A DNA stretch of 64,000 nt from Gavia stellata (lineage: Eukaryota; Chordata; Aves; Gaviiformes; Gaviidae). The position numbers and the translations under genes are program-made. The stretch spans positions 6,368,475 to 6,432,474 of the forward strand of contig NC_082617.1 in the NCBI RefSeq assembly GCF_030936135.1. The letters run 5' to 3'. Under the pieces are notes generated by a model. The model was not told the origin of the DNA and did not search any database. It saw nothing but the letters and a program-made list of their open reading frames with translations. Of the stretch, positions 1 through 12,900 are shown piece after piece (within the stretch, counting starts at the first letter, position 1; each line of letters starts with the position of its first letter).

Positions 1-967
1 TGCTCGTCACAGCTAATTTCTGCTGTGTGTGTGCAAGGAGGGGCAGCAGGTTCTGCTGCCTGTGAGTCACCCATGCTCCGTGCACAAACCAGGCCAGCGC
101 TTCTGTCTGTCGTTGCTGTGGCTCCCACCTGAAGTTTTGCATCCCACTCCATTTCTAGAGGGTTGATCAGTATATTGTGATTTCTATGTGCCGTGTGTTG
201 CAGTAATAATACAGATAGAGGGAAGGGTTTTGCACTGTGAGCAGAAAGCTGTGCGTGGCAGGTAGACAGAAAATGAAAGCACTGCCTGTTTTTACGTGGT
301 AAAAATAAGAAGAATTGCTGTTGAGGCAATGGTTCCTAAAACCATATATAAAGTATTGCCGTAGTTGATGGTGAAGGATATAACTCTGTTTGTAAAGCGG
401 TGGTGCACAGATGGCAGCTCTGTCTGCAGACCAGAGAAAACATTTTGCAGGGGCCGGAGGAAACGTGTTTTCCACATTTCAGCCCTTTCTGTAGTGGTAG
501 CTGGGTAGGTACCATTTTTCAGTTCAGTGGGTGCTGCCTTCAAGGAGCGCTGCTGAGATCCTTCTTTTGCATCCTTGAGGACAGATGGCCACATCAGATG
601 GCAGTTTTCCATCACCTGCCTGTCTTTGACATGTGATCTGAAGATGAAAAATATCACCTTTCAGCCGTGTTGCCCTATAGTCACCTGGGCACAGAGATCT
701 TTCCACCTTTACACAATGAGGTTTCCTTCTCCTCCATGTGTCCAAGCAGCTCAAGAGCAAACTCAGCCATGCTCCGAGGGTAGTACCTGTGAATCGTGGC
801 CTTACCTGCATCACTTCCTAGCCTCCTTGTTGGCTCCCGTGGGAATAGGTTAGGATGGGTGAGGACACTGTCAGGGTTGAGTGCACCAGGGAAGTGGCCC
901 GGGAGTCGCTGGTTGGGATGGGTCTTCTTTGCTTTCCCATTCTAACAGCTTTTTTTTGCTCTCCTAG
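1..967 (+). other. COL27A1: COL27A1 intron (window begins inside it)
   Basis: No Gly-X-Y exon with splice borders was found before 968. The stretch ends with a pyrimidine-rich tract and ctcctag acceptor for the first exon in view. Reading frames here are short and unsupported. Confidence 0.7.
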
Positions 968-3900
968 GGACCAGAAGGGAAACCAGGAAAACAGGGGGAA
1001 AAGGGCAAGCCTGGCCAGAAGGTAGGAACATCTCCCATTGATAACATCTCCTTCTCTGGATCTTCCTTTCTTTGCTCATCTTTGATATTTATCTGTAGAA
1101 GCAGTTTTGTCCTACATTAATGTCAGTGCTTTTGTTCTGCAGGGCAGCAAGGGCTACCAGGGGCAGCTTGGCGAGACAGGCTCTCCAGGGAAGGAGGGGC
1201 CAAAGGGGAACCAAGGCCCTAAAGGATCCCGAGGTACCCTGGGACCTATGGTGAGAAGAGCTCTGCAAATGGTTGAACACAGCACGCAGAAACGTGACTA
1301 GCAGTGGTGGGCACAGGCCTGAATGAAGCAGAGAGCCCAACAGAGGCTTCGGAGCACAGAACGTGAAATGATGTTAGATGGGTTTAATTGACCAAAACAG
1401 CTTAACACTTGCTCTGAGCAGCGCAGGAGGGACTCCATAGTGGTGGTTGTGTTGGTGCCCTGTGAACCCAGCTCACGTTGCATCATGGTAGTTCCTCACA
1501 GCTCCCCAGATGGGCTGAAATATTGGGGATTTTTCTTGAAAAGGGAGTGAGCTGATAAGCTATTTTTTGCTAAGATCTTTCCCGTTGAGACTGTGCACTC
1601 ATGGCAAGAGCTGCTTCCAAGTCAAACTGTGTTGTTATAAGGAACTCTGCCTTGGACTTCTGCCCTGTTTCTACACCCACTCTTGATCTACTTATCTAAA
1701 ACACTTACAGCAAGAAGAAATATAACATGGGAATGGGTTTGAGTTGGGGACTGAAGGTGAGGCTTTCAGAGAGAACAACAGTAGTATGGCGGAGAGGGAA
1801 GAAAGTTAATTTGCTTTAGGCACATGAGACAAATGCATTGGGACAGCAGCAGTAAGTAATAAGTACCTCCTCATGCATTGCAGGTTGGTAAGGAAACTTC
1901 TTGCGGTATATTTGTTAGAACTTAGTGAAAAGCAGGAGTTATTTATGCATCGGAAATCACGGTGATGTTTCAGAACAGTAGCAAATGAGCGATGGAGTAA
2001 CGGTTCCACTGATAGTGTTTTCCTGCACTAAAAATTATGGCCTCCCCATATATCGTCCCTTCATATTCTTTGGCAAAGCCTCCATGGATTATTTCACAAG
2101 GAAGCAAAGCGATATCTGAGTAGCAGTCTATTGGACTGAGTATGTCTGTCTTGTGGAAAAGGCTTTCTTCCACACTAAATGGGATTATATGGAAAGTTTG
2201 CAATTCACTTTAATCTAATGATCTGATTTAAACCCTTTTGTTCGTCTGCTAAAGGTGCAATAAACAGCTGTTGCAGTGCCCTCATTGCAACTCAGAAAAT
2301 TCCTTTCTTGGCCTCAGAACCCATGCCAATAGATTTCCTCTCAGCAGTTTAGGATTAGGTCATGCATGAGAATGGTCTCGCTGGTGGACTTCTAGCACAA
2401 AGCTAATTTGGATAGAAAGATGTCCAGAAGGGCAGATGAAGAGCACACATTACACAGCCATTTCTGGTAGCAAATCTGAATGAGGTGGGGAACCTATTGC
2501 TACAGGCTGGCAAAGACATAGAATGGACTCCTAACGTCATTCTCCATGTATAAAAGGTTAAAGCCAAACACGAGCATTTGAGACAGCTGCAGCGAAGCTC
2601 ACCAGTGGCCCGGAGAACGGGTGGCTGCACTCCCATGTGGTGCTGAGCTTTGTTTTGCAGAGCCCAGTGCATCCTCTTCTTGTGGGGTAATACCCATGGG
2701 TTACTCTCATGGTGCTTTCTGTGCTTGCCTCTCCAGGGTGCTCCAGGAAGGATGGGTGCTCAAGGGGAACCTGGCTTAAAGGGTTACCAGGTAAGGATTT
2801 TATTTTCATCCTCCAGCTTCTATCTGTTCTCGAATGCAACAAAACTGCCACTCCAGGATGCAGAATCGATCTTCAGCTATGATGTGTTTCTGATCTTGAG
2901 TTTGGTTTAGTTCTTTCTGTAGTCTCCATTTGCACCATCACAACTTCTCCAGATGCATTTGGTTCATCTCTGCCATGACCCATGTGTCTCTCCAAAGCTG
3001 CGATGCACAGCACAGGGCTTGTAAGATCTGACAGTAAACCAGGGAAGACCTTCAGTCAAACAGCTCTTTCTTGTCCCCTCACATGCTGTCTGCTCTCCAC
3101 AGGGACATGCAGGACCACCAGGGCCAATTGGACCACCAGGGCCAAAGGGGGAAAAGGTGAGTTCGCAGAGTTTAGCCATCTCCTCTTCCATTGGCGCGGA
3201 AGCTGAGCTGACATAGAGATGATTGCCCCACTGCCATAACGCCCGTGCATCTGTGCTCTCCTCCTCTACCTGCAGCAGAGGCAGAGGTGCCTCCTCTACA
3301 GCACGGCAACCTACATAACTCCTGCTGCAGCTTTACTTCTGCAAATCAGCGCCGGGACACCCGTGCCGCTAGCACACGCTTTCCAGACACCACGTGCCCG
3401 TGTGCCAGTGGCTGAGCCAGCCAGCATGTGTTCTGGGGACAAGTTTTTCCTGCCTCTGCAGAAATTCTGCTCAATCCCCAAGCCGAAAGAAATCAGACCA
3501 GTAGCTTTCTGTGATCAAGTCAGAATAACACCCTGCACAAACTGGCTGATCTTCAGCAAGCTGCCTATCCGTGCTTAAATCAGTTGATAGCGTCTTGTAA
3601 GTGAGGCAGAACTGGTCTCTCCATTGCCCTTGCTCCATTTTCCTCATCGCCTGCCACCCCTTTACCTCACTCGTCTCCCCGCCACCCCTCACCGAGCCCC
3701 TTGCCGCAGCTGGCCTGAGTCAGAGCCCTCTTTCCACCACGGCTTTCCCCTTGTGTTTTTCCCCTTTTGCTGAGTCAGCACGGCTGTAACCAGTTCAGGC
3801 TGGAGAAGTGACTCACACTTTAATGGTTTCCTGTCGGCGGAGCTGGCTGCTCCGTGCTCCGAGGACGGCCCAGCTGGCGTTGGCCGTACTCGCGGTGCCG

Positions 3901-6900
3901 CTGGAGCACCTCACGTGCCTCCAGTAGCAGCAGTGATGCTCCCTCGCTCCATGTGGGAAGGGAAGTGATGGTAATAGGGGCTGGTCAGTCGTGGGGTCCC
4001 TAAGAAAAGGAAAGATGCGTGAACTGTTTTCACTCATTTTCTACCTCCCCATCACCGAGAGAGCTTCAGCATTCCCTCTGCACACAGATGTGATTGCAGC
4101 TGTACGTGTGCAAGCAGGAGCTTCGTTGCTTATAAAAGGAGTTTGTGCGACAGAGATCCCAAGGGCATGTCTTTGCTGGGGCTTTGAATGTGACCTTTCA
4201 GCTCAGGCTCCCGGGTGTCAGGACACCCTGTTCACGCTGCTCTCTGTGCTCTGCCCAGAGACTCCTGCTGCAGCAGTGAATCTCTGTGCTGGTGGCCGGG
4301 AGTCAGTGGGGCAGGGTGAACTGTTGTGTTCCACTGAGATATTCACATGCCTCAGAAATTTTGCTTCGGGGATGAACAATGGTCATGCTGCTTTTTCTCT
4401 CATTTCCTGCTGCTGAAACACATCTATGGCACAAGAACAGTTGGTGATGTTCCTGCTGCTCCGCATCTCCATCGCTGCCTTGCTGAATTTCCTCTCCACT
4501 CCCAGCCCTTCTAACGCTGCCTCATCCGCTTCCTGAGCTGCACCTCTTGCTCTTCCAGACTTCAGCAGCATTCCTCCTCAGGTGTATTCTGCTGAGTAGC
4601 CGTGCGGGACGTGGCAAGTGTTAGCCAAGCACAACCAGCCCAGGATAGTAATGCAAGAGCTCACAACCAAGCACGTTATCAGTTGAGAGCCTGGCCAGAG
4701 ATTTCTCAAAGTCCCACTGTTGAAACTTGAGCATCCTGGCAAAAAGTTGTGAGTCTTGACTACCAAAATCAAAATCAGCCATTGGCTTTGCAGCAGGAGT
4801 AAGAGATGTGCATATATGTATCTCTCTTGTTTAAATTATGACTGCTGCTTTATTTTAAAACATTGAAAGTTGCCATCTTCTTGAAAGTTGCCATCATTTC
4901 AGTGGTAAATGGTCCCCCAATTATTTATCGGAAGTGTTCAGTGAAGCACTCTCCCCTTCACCGACAAAATATTCTTCTGCAAATGGACACTAGAAGAGCA
5001 CTTGCTCAGAAGTAACATGGATCTTGTGTTATCAGAGCACAGCAATGCTATGTAATACCTTAACCAAGGATGATAAAATGAATTCTACATGCAAGTATCC
5101 AAGCTGAAGCCTGGCAAAGACACCAAAGCATCTAATGCATCCTGCTGAGAAGAGTCAGATCTGTTGATGACCATTGACAGCCTGATCTCACTCACATCTT
5201 CCCAAAGGTCAGCGGGTCTGCTGGCACCTTGCTGAGGAGCAGCTCCAGCTGAGCAAAGGGAGCCCAGCATTGCGTGCTGAGCCTCCAGCACCATTTCCTG
5301 AAGCATCCAGGTGCTCCACAAAAGTCTTGCATCTAAGCTTTCTTATCTATCCTTCCTTCTTATCTCCTAAGAGTTGCCTGGATCGCAGCCTAAGGATAGA
5401 CAGATTCCTGCCCTCCAGACATCTGTAACCTCACACACGTGTGCGAACATGAAAATGGAAACCTGAATCTGAGAAATTAAGAGGAAATGAAAATGCAACC
5501 ATGACTGCTCTGTGAGCTTTAAACAACGTGGTAAACATAGCTGTGCTGCAGAAGGAGGACATATAATGGTGGGGAAGGTCTTCCCTTTTCCAGAGAAGAA
5601 GGCGGCTTGGTGAGAGGCATTATTGTGGAATCCAGCTCCCTTGTGCCATACCAGCCAGCTACTCCGCTGCGTTTAATACATTTACAGCTCCTCAAAGAGG
5701 CCTTGCTCAGAGCAGACGCCTGCACTTGGCAGCTGCTTAAAGCAGTCCAGATGGGATCCTTTTAAAAATTACAAACTGGTGTATCTCATTTTGGGACAGG
5801 AGCCAACAACAACAAGACTTCCCTTCTTCTCCATGCATTTTCCATTTGTATCCCAACATGTTTACTTTGCTGCCCTTTACTCTAACTTTTTTTCACTGCA
5901 ACTTTCCGAAGAATTAGCACAGACCTTTCATCTCCCTCTTGAGCAGCTGAGGCATCAGGAAGTCCTGGAGGAGCTCAGTCTCGCAGTCCTAGAGCTGAGG
6001 AGGCTGCAGGATTTTCTCAGTCAGAAGACAAAGGACAAGGTGGGAATTAGACTCAAGGGGACACAAAGCCACAACTCAGCTTTGGGGAGAAAGTCTGTGA
6101 GTCTTGATGCTCTTCAAGGGTCCCCAGAATTATGAGCTTTCTTTGAGTTCATCACGCTTGTCACAGCTCCCAAATGGCAAGGTGTTCACATCCTGTTTGG
6201 GAAGAAGCGATCGGTGCCAAGACTTCTGCATAGTAACGCATGTACTGGGATTTTTTTTTTCCCCTGAGACTTGAGAAATGGTGGCTTTGTTTCCCTTCTA
6301 GCCTGCATTCCTTTGATAGTGGCTAGAGGCAAACTAGTTGCCAGGTATTCTGCTGCTGACTTCAACCAGCAAGTTCAGTAGCGCTGGAAACTGTTGGCAG
6401 AGCCTGTTAGGCATTACTTTCTTTTCTCGCTACTCTTCCACCCATTTTTCCATCCATATTGCTCAGTACTATATTCTCAAGCCATCCTAGCACAGTTTCT
6501 CCCTATATATTTCTTCGACCACAATACCTCCCCAAAACCCCAGACAACTATGCTGGAGTTTCCCACCCAGCACATGATCTCTTAAGAACAGTATAACCTT
6601 AACCTGTGAGTATATATGAAATCCTGGCAACATTTATCCAACACATGTCACAGCAGCAGAGAAAGAAAATGCCACTGTCATCAAAACATGTAATGGAGAG
6701 AGATGCACTGAGCTCTTTGCTACCTGCTGAGGTTAACTGCAAGAGATTTTGCCAAATCTTGAGCCTCGTTCTACCAAGCTGTAAATATCAATACTGGTGC
6801 TCAGCCTGTGACAAGCCAGTGTGGGTCAGCGTGTCTCTCTCAGCAGTGGCACAGCCCTGATTCCAAGCGGTGACCCAGCTCCTACAGAAAAGAAGCTATG

Positions 6901-9900
6901 GGCTCCACTGAGTTTTTTCACTGAGGGTTATTCACTGCTCCAGGTGTGTCATTACCAAACATCACATGCAAGCAAAGCACTCCAAATGCCTTCTCCCAGA
7001 GGCAGGATCACTGAGAAATTTCCCAAGCACCCTTACTATCAGCAGCTGCAAGTCAAACAGAAGATGAGAGTAGCCCAGAGAGAAAGTCAAAGACAGTCGC
7101 AAATACACCAGAAAGGACTGATGCAACCACTGAGAATTACAGAAGTCTGTGGAAAACTTGGCTCTGCATAGCTATGGAGATTTGGATGTTCAAGGCTCTA
7201 GGAGCACCCCAAGCACTACAAACACAGCAGCTCCACTGTGCCAGAACCCCCGAGACCTCTCTCCAGTAGCTGCAACATCAAAGGAGCTCTGAGACATGTT
7301 CATCCAAAGGAGCCAGAGTGCCAGAGACTCAGTGATATGAAGTAGCCAAAAACTGGAGGAGCTGGAATGTAGCTATCTTCTATGGGGAGCAAACAAACAG
7401 CCGTCTCTGAGCTAGACTCCAGAGAAAATAGGACACCATGACCCCAAGTGACTTATACAACAGAATTAAAAAAGATACTGTCTGTGTTAAGTCTTGAGGG
7501 ATCTCTCTGTGGATGTTTTAGAGAGACCTCGGTTATAAATAGTTCAAGTGATGTTATCTACCAGCCGAACCACAGGCTCTGAGCTCTTGCTATGGAGCAT
7601 CCCATCAATGAGTGGAGCTGCTCACACAGCGAGTGTGTAAGGGGCTGACCCTCTCACCTGATCAGTTGTAAGACAAGTCCACAATGGTGGCACACAACCA
7701 GGGAGCCCATCCAGACCACCCTTGTTCCCATGACAGCCCAGGCAGCACTCAATGAGGGTGGGGAAATCCTTGATTAAAGAATTTGGTTTGACTGTTGGCA
7801 ATAAAATTCAGAGGCAGAGAACTATTTCCCATATTGTCCTAATAAAGTGCTTCTTGCTTAGTTTTAGGAATTGTTGAAAATAACCCTTTGCACCTGGTTC
7901 CTTAGGGAGGACGGTTAGACCAGGCAGAAACAACCACCAAAGAAAACAGGAAAGCAATGTGAAGAGTCAGTGTACTCCAGGTTGTGAAACAAACAAACAA
8001 AAATATTGTTTAGACTTTCTTTGGATTAAAAGTTAGTAAATTCAACAGAGGCTTTGACTTAGAAGCCCATGATATGGGAGGACTGGATTGGGTCTGTACA
8101 GAAGCATCTGCCATATAATCTGCTGTCTGTATTAATACTAGCCTTTTTATTCACAGGGAGAACAAGGGGATGACGGGAAGGTAGAAGGCCCACAGGGACC
8201 ACCTGGAGACAGAGTAAGATGTTAAATCCCTTCTCTAATCAATCCTGGCCTGATTTTTGCAGGTGGATTAGTTGGGTTGCTTCCTTACTTGTAGAACATG
8301 CACAAGCCACTGAGATATTGCAGATTACAGATTGTTTACATCTGCCTTAAGTCTTTATTGTGTTGTTGTAGGGCCCCGTTGGTGACAGAGGTGATCGAGG
8401 AGAGCCTGGAGACCCTGGTTACCCTGTGAGTCTTATTCCAAATATATGATTCAGAAATGTTTGTCTTGGGGAAGTGCTTCCAACCTGTATCAGCCCACAG
8501 AAGGTCTACCCTTTGCCCAGTGGTCACTATTCATAACCTACTGTTGTCCCTTGTCAACCGCTGCACATGGCTGTGTTTCAAACAAGGAGTAATTCACATA
8601 TCTCTACCTAAAGTGGCAAAAATTTTGCTGAAGGCAAATGTAGGTCCTGCAGGTCAGCATCTTACAGTGCCGTGCACCTGCCTGAGCACACTAGACTGAA
8701 AGAACGAACAGGACCATCTCATCAGAGGTATTTGTGATTATCAAGGAACTATCCTGGGGAAGACGTGTACAAGAGAGGTCATGTCAATGTTAGACAAAAT
8801 TCAAGACTGTTGTGCCTGTGGCTGTAGACTTTCATGATCTCTGTTAACTTGGAGGTTTGGAAGCTTCCAAGATCTTACAGAGATTTCTCTCAAAAGCAAG
8901 ACCAGGGTTATGAATGATTCCCATGTACTCCTGATGCCCTCTCTGGGGGACATCTCCAGCTAATTGGTGTTGAACTGCAAAGGCTCTATGGACTAAGTCT
9001 TATCTCCATCCAAAAGCAGCTGGTCAGAGCGACCCATTACAGTAATGTACAGAAGAGTTTCAATTCACCAGGGTAGCAGTGCTGCTGCCTTATTTTGTAG
9101 GACAGCAGTCTCCAACTGTTCACTTACATTAATGCTGTGTGTATTTAGGGGCGCATCAGAAAGCCTTCTTTCCTGTTTAGCTGGTGATTAGCAGTTCCTC
9201 TTAGCTATTTCTTTCCAGTGCATATCCATGGGGGCATGTACATGACCCACAAGCTTCAACATTTCTGTATTAGCAGAATGCAGATATGTATATCTTTTCC
9301 TGCCCCGTACAGGATGTTACATCCATTTTTGTTTCCCATTGCCACAAAAGTACCCAAGAACAAACACATGTTCCCTCTCTGTTTTTTATTTAAGGGTCAA
9401 GAAGGGCTTGATGGAGAAAGAGGAAAACCTGGACAGCAAGGCCTACCTGTAAGAGATGCTGCTTTATTGTAAGCTACCCAATGTCACATGCATGTGAAAA
9501 ACAGATGCAAAAAGGAAGGAAAGTAGAAAGGGCTGCTCTAAGGAATGTGTGGTGAGCTCTGGAATGCAACATGGACATTTCCATAAGCCAGGCCTATAGA
9601 ATGGGCATTTTGAGTCTTGTGTTGAGACCAATAAATGGGTGACAGAACAGGGTGCACCCCCAGAAGCCTGCCTCCAAAACTGTCTTTTCTGAACGATCCA
9701 AGAGGGACTAGGAAGCTTAGGAGATGGACAGTGCGAGATGACAATGACGGTGGAAGGGTCCGCTTAGAAATTATACATTTGGCATGCCGCTGGTGAGATC
9801 TGGTCCAGTGTGAGGTGAGACCTTATTATTCTGCCTGAGTGGTGTTTCCTCTCAAACCAGTGCATTTATGAAAGACTAAATTAAATCCAAATTTAAGGGA

Positions 9901-12900
9901 AGAACTTTTTATTCCCTTGCTATATACGGCAGCGTCTAATTTGTATATGTGACTATTGCAACTGTGAGTGCAGTGGCATATTAAAAGTAGTTTGTATTGG
10001 GAAATAAAGTCGAGTCAATTCCCATTCTTTGTAGGGCTGCTGGGAAGAACGACAGATTCTATTTTGGGGTAAAATCTTCGTGCTTTGTCAGATGGCCTAG
10101 AAATGGGTAGAGCTGCTGCATTCCCCAGTGGATGTAGTTTATTCTGAGGGATGGTAACCCCTCAGATGTCAGTATTTCAGACGGAAGCAGGAGCTTTGGA
10201 TTGTCTTTAGTAAAGAACCGTTAGAAACACGTGGATCAGAAACAAGCTGAAGAAGCACAGCTCTGCAGGTGTGTCCTTACTTACCATTTCTTTGATATTA
10301 GTCCAGAAATTGCCCCTGACACAAATAGACACCAAAAAACCCTGGATGGCCAGAAGAAAAGATGGAGATGTGTGTGATGGTGAAAAGACCAGTAAGAGAG
10401 TAGTGAAATATCCTCTCTGCTTTACTCCTCCATAAGTAGCTCTCTAATATCTGGCATCCAGGCGAAACCAAGGAAAGGGCTGCAGCATGCAAAAGGGAGA
10501 TAGTACCAACACTAAAGTTGTAGTCACTGGATAAACTACTCATTCTGCACATAGCTTCTGCAGTACCTTTCTCAAAACCGGCTCCTTTCTGCCCACTTCT
10601 CAGCACTGTTTTCCAGGCGCCATCTGGAATTTAGTGAATGATTTCCACGAATACAAACACCACCCAAGTGAGGGGGTGGCATTGCTTCTTCTCCAATTGA
10701 CACCCTGTTAAATGCTCTCTGGAGACAGTTCCTTGCTCCTTTTTCCCCAGGAGGCCTGTCTGAGCACAGATTGTTCCCCTGAATTGTTTCCATACGGTCA
10801 GCGTTGTTAGGGCACAAAAAAATGCTGTCCGTTGCACTTCATGCAAGATACTGCCAGAAGAGAATTTCAAGCAGATTTTTCTTGCTTATGTTTTGTAGGG
10901 GGATCCTGGACCACCAGGCCAGCCAGGAGCAAAGGGATCCAAAGGTGATGTGGTAGGTTTCAGCAGGGTGGATTTATAGTGTCCCAAGTTTAAAGAAAAT
11001 GTCTAATTGAAATGACTCTCATGTTTTTCCCCAGCATGTGTGATTTAGCCTATGGTCTATGCCTTGAAAGACTGTGGAGAACTTAGTGGGAGGGCTGTAA
11101 ACATGTATTTGAGTGTCAAAGCCCAATAGTTTGTTGGCTTTGTGGAGCTGGAGAAGATCAAGACAATTACAGCTCCAGCATGACGGGTGAATCTTGGGCA
11201 GGTCTTTAGTCACTGCCATGGGTTGTGTCTCTTTCCCATACCCCTGTTTGTGGTGCCTCCAGCTACAGCTGGCTTGTCTGTCCCTAAGGAGGTCTGAGCC
11301 AGGCAAGTGTCCCTCTCTTTCACTTGAACTGTAAACTTTTCTGGCTTGAAACCTTCCAAATTTGGAGTCCATTTATCCATGCAGTTCTTATGTTTCTTGG
11401 AAGACTCCCTCTACCTTCTTGTCCTTATTGAGCAAGGAAACACACCACACATGGGTCCTTCAAGGTTCATTGGGGTACCTCATACCTACTCCTACCTCCA
11501 CATCTGGCTGTAATGACAGCTTGCTAACTATTCTCACAGATCAGGGACTTTATTTGCTAAAACATAAGTATGTGATCTCAATACTCAGCAAATTCCTGCT
11601 CCCTTTTGGCAGATACCGGGATTTTTAATCTGACCCTGCTGGGGTAATGCCAGAAGATAGTTTAACCTACAGTAGGTGTTCTTGGCAAAAAGCGTACCAG
11701 GCGATAAGATAAATAAACTCTACCATCGATGGACAATCTGGAACTGCCTTTGGGTCTAATGAATAGCAGAGAAAGCACCCCCAGGAGTATTTCTTTCATG
11801 TAGCTGGCCTGCCTGGTCCTCTGCAGATGGAGAAACAATGCACAGAAAATGCAGTGCTTCAATTTAAAAGTGCTTTTGTACATGACCTCACTAAGACACC
11901 CCTAGTGAAGGTGATGAGGTTGAGTTTTCCATTCATTCTGCAGAAACCAATCCTTTTTACAGCTAATAAACCTCAGGAGTATTTCTTTTACGTCTTTATT
12001 CACAAAGCAGCATTGCAAATTTTAGACACAAGATAACCTTTTCATTTACATTAACTTTCCAAAATAGAGGGAGCTACCTCGCAGAGAATAGCTCTTACTG
12101 AATGCTCTGCAGAAGACTTGTCAGGTCCTTGGTTCAGCACTGTGCTATCAGTGAACTGACAGAGGACGTGGGTTTTAAGCATCTTGTTCTAATGTTTGCC
12201 AGTGCACTGAGTCCTCCCTCGAATTCATCCTGCTTTATTTGTCCTCATCTGCTCTGTATTAGGAAAAATGTAGGTCCTTGCCTTCTAGCTATTCATTCCT
12301 GCCCTAGAACACTCAAGACATACGAAGAATCACTTGTAATAAAATGAAATAGCAGTTCATTCCCCAGTGTTGGAGTAACTGACTTTATAAATCTCCTTTT
12401 TATGAAACTCTTTCCAACCATTATCCAAAAGCACACCCTGAAGTCAGGCTCCCAAGTGGAGCTGTGCTAGAACTGCCACAATTTTAAATGTCTTTCTTTT
12501 TCTCCTTGCAGGGTCAAAAAGGAAAGCAAGGAGCACAGGGCAATGCAGGGAGCAGAGGCTCACCGGTAGGTAAAAATTCCATTTTCTGATGCAGCAAATG
12601 CTGTCCGGGAGCTCCATCACTAACACCTTTGTGATTTTAGGGCATCCTTGGGCTACCAGGTCCTCGAGGAGTGGTGGGAAGGCAGGGTCAAGAGGGTGCT
12701 CCTGGAGTGGATGGAGTTCCTGGGAAGGATGGCGTGCCTGGGATGCTGGTGAGTTTGCAATGGTAACCTTATAGCATCAACAGCAAACACAACTTAGGAG
12801 CTGGAAAACTAAAAGGTAGCACAGGAGAGATGGATGTAGCCCAGCTATAGATATTCCAGTTTACATGTACCCAGAGTGGATCATACGCTCCTCTTCATAT

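Noticed and set aside
5920-6040. Leucine/glutamate-rich open stretch on the + strand ([20 protein letters not shown]), bounded by AG and GT
   Set aside because: It lies in a COL27A1 intron and has no Gly-X-Y pattern. The flanking collagen exons join correctly without it, so I treat it as a chance frame or an unrecognised repeat remnant.
7440-7780. Possible retroviral LTR-like segment in a COL27A1 intron
   Set aside because: No paired repeat, primer-binding site or coding remnant could be shown.
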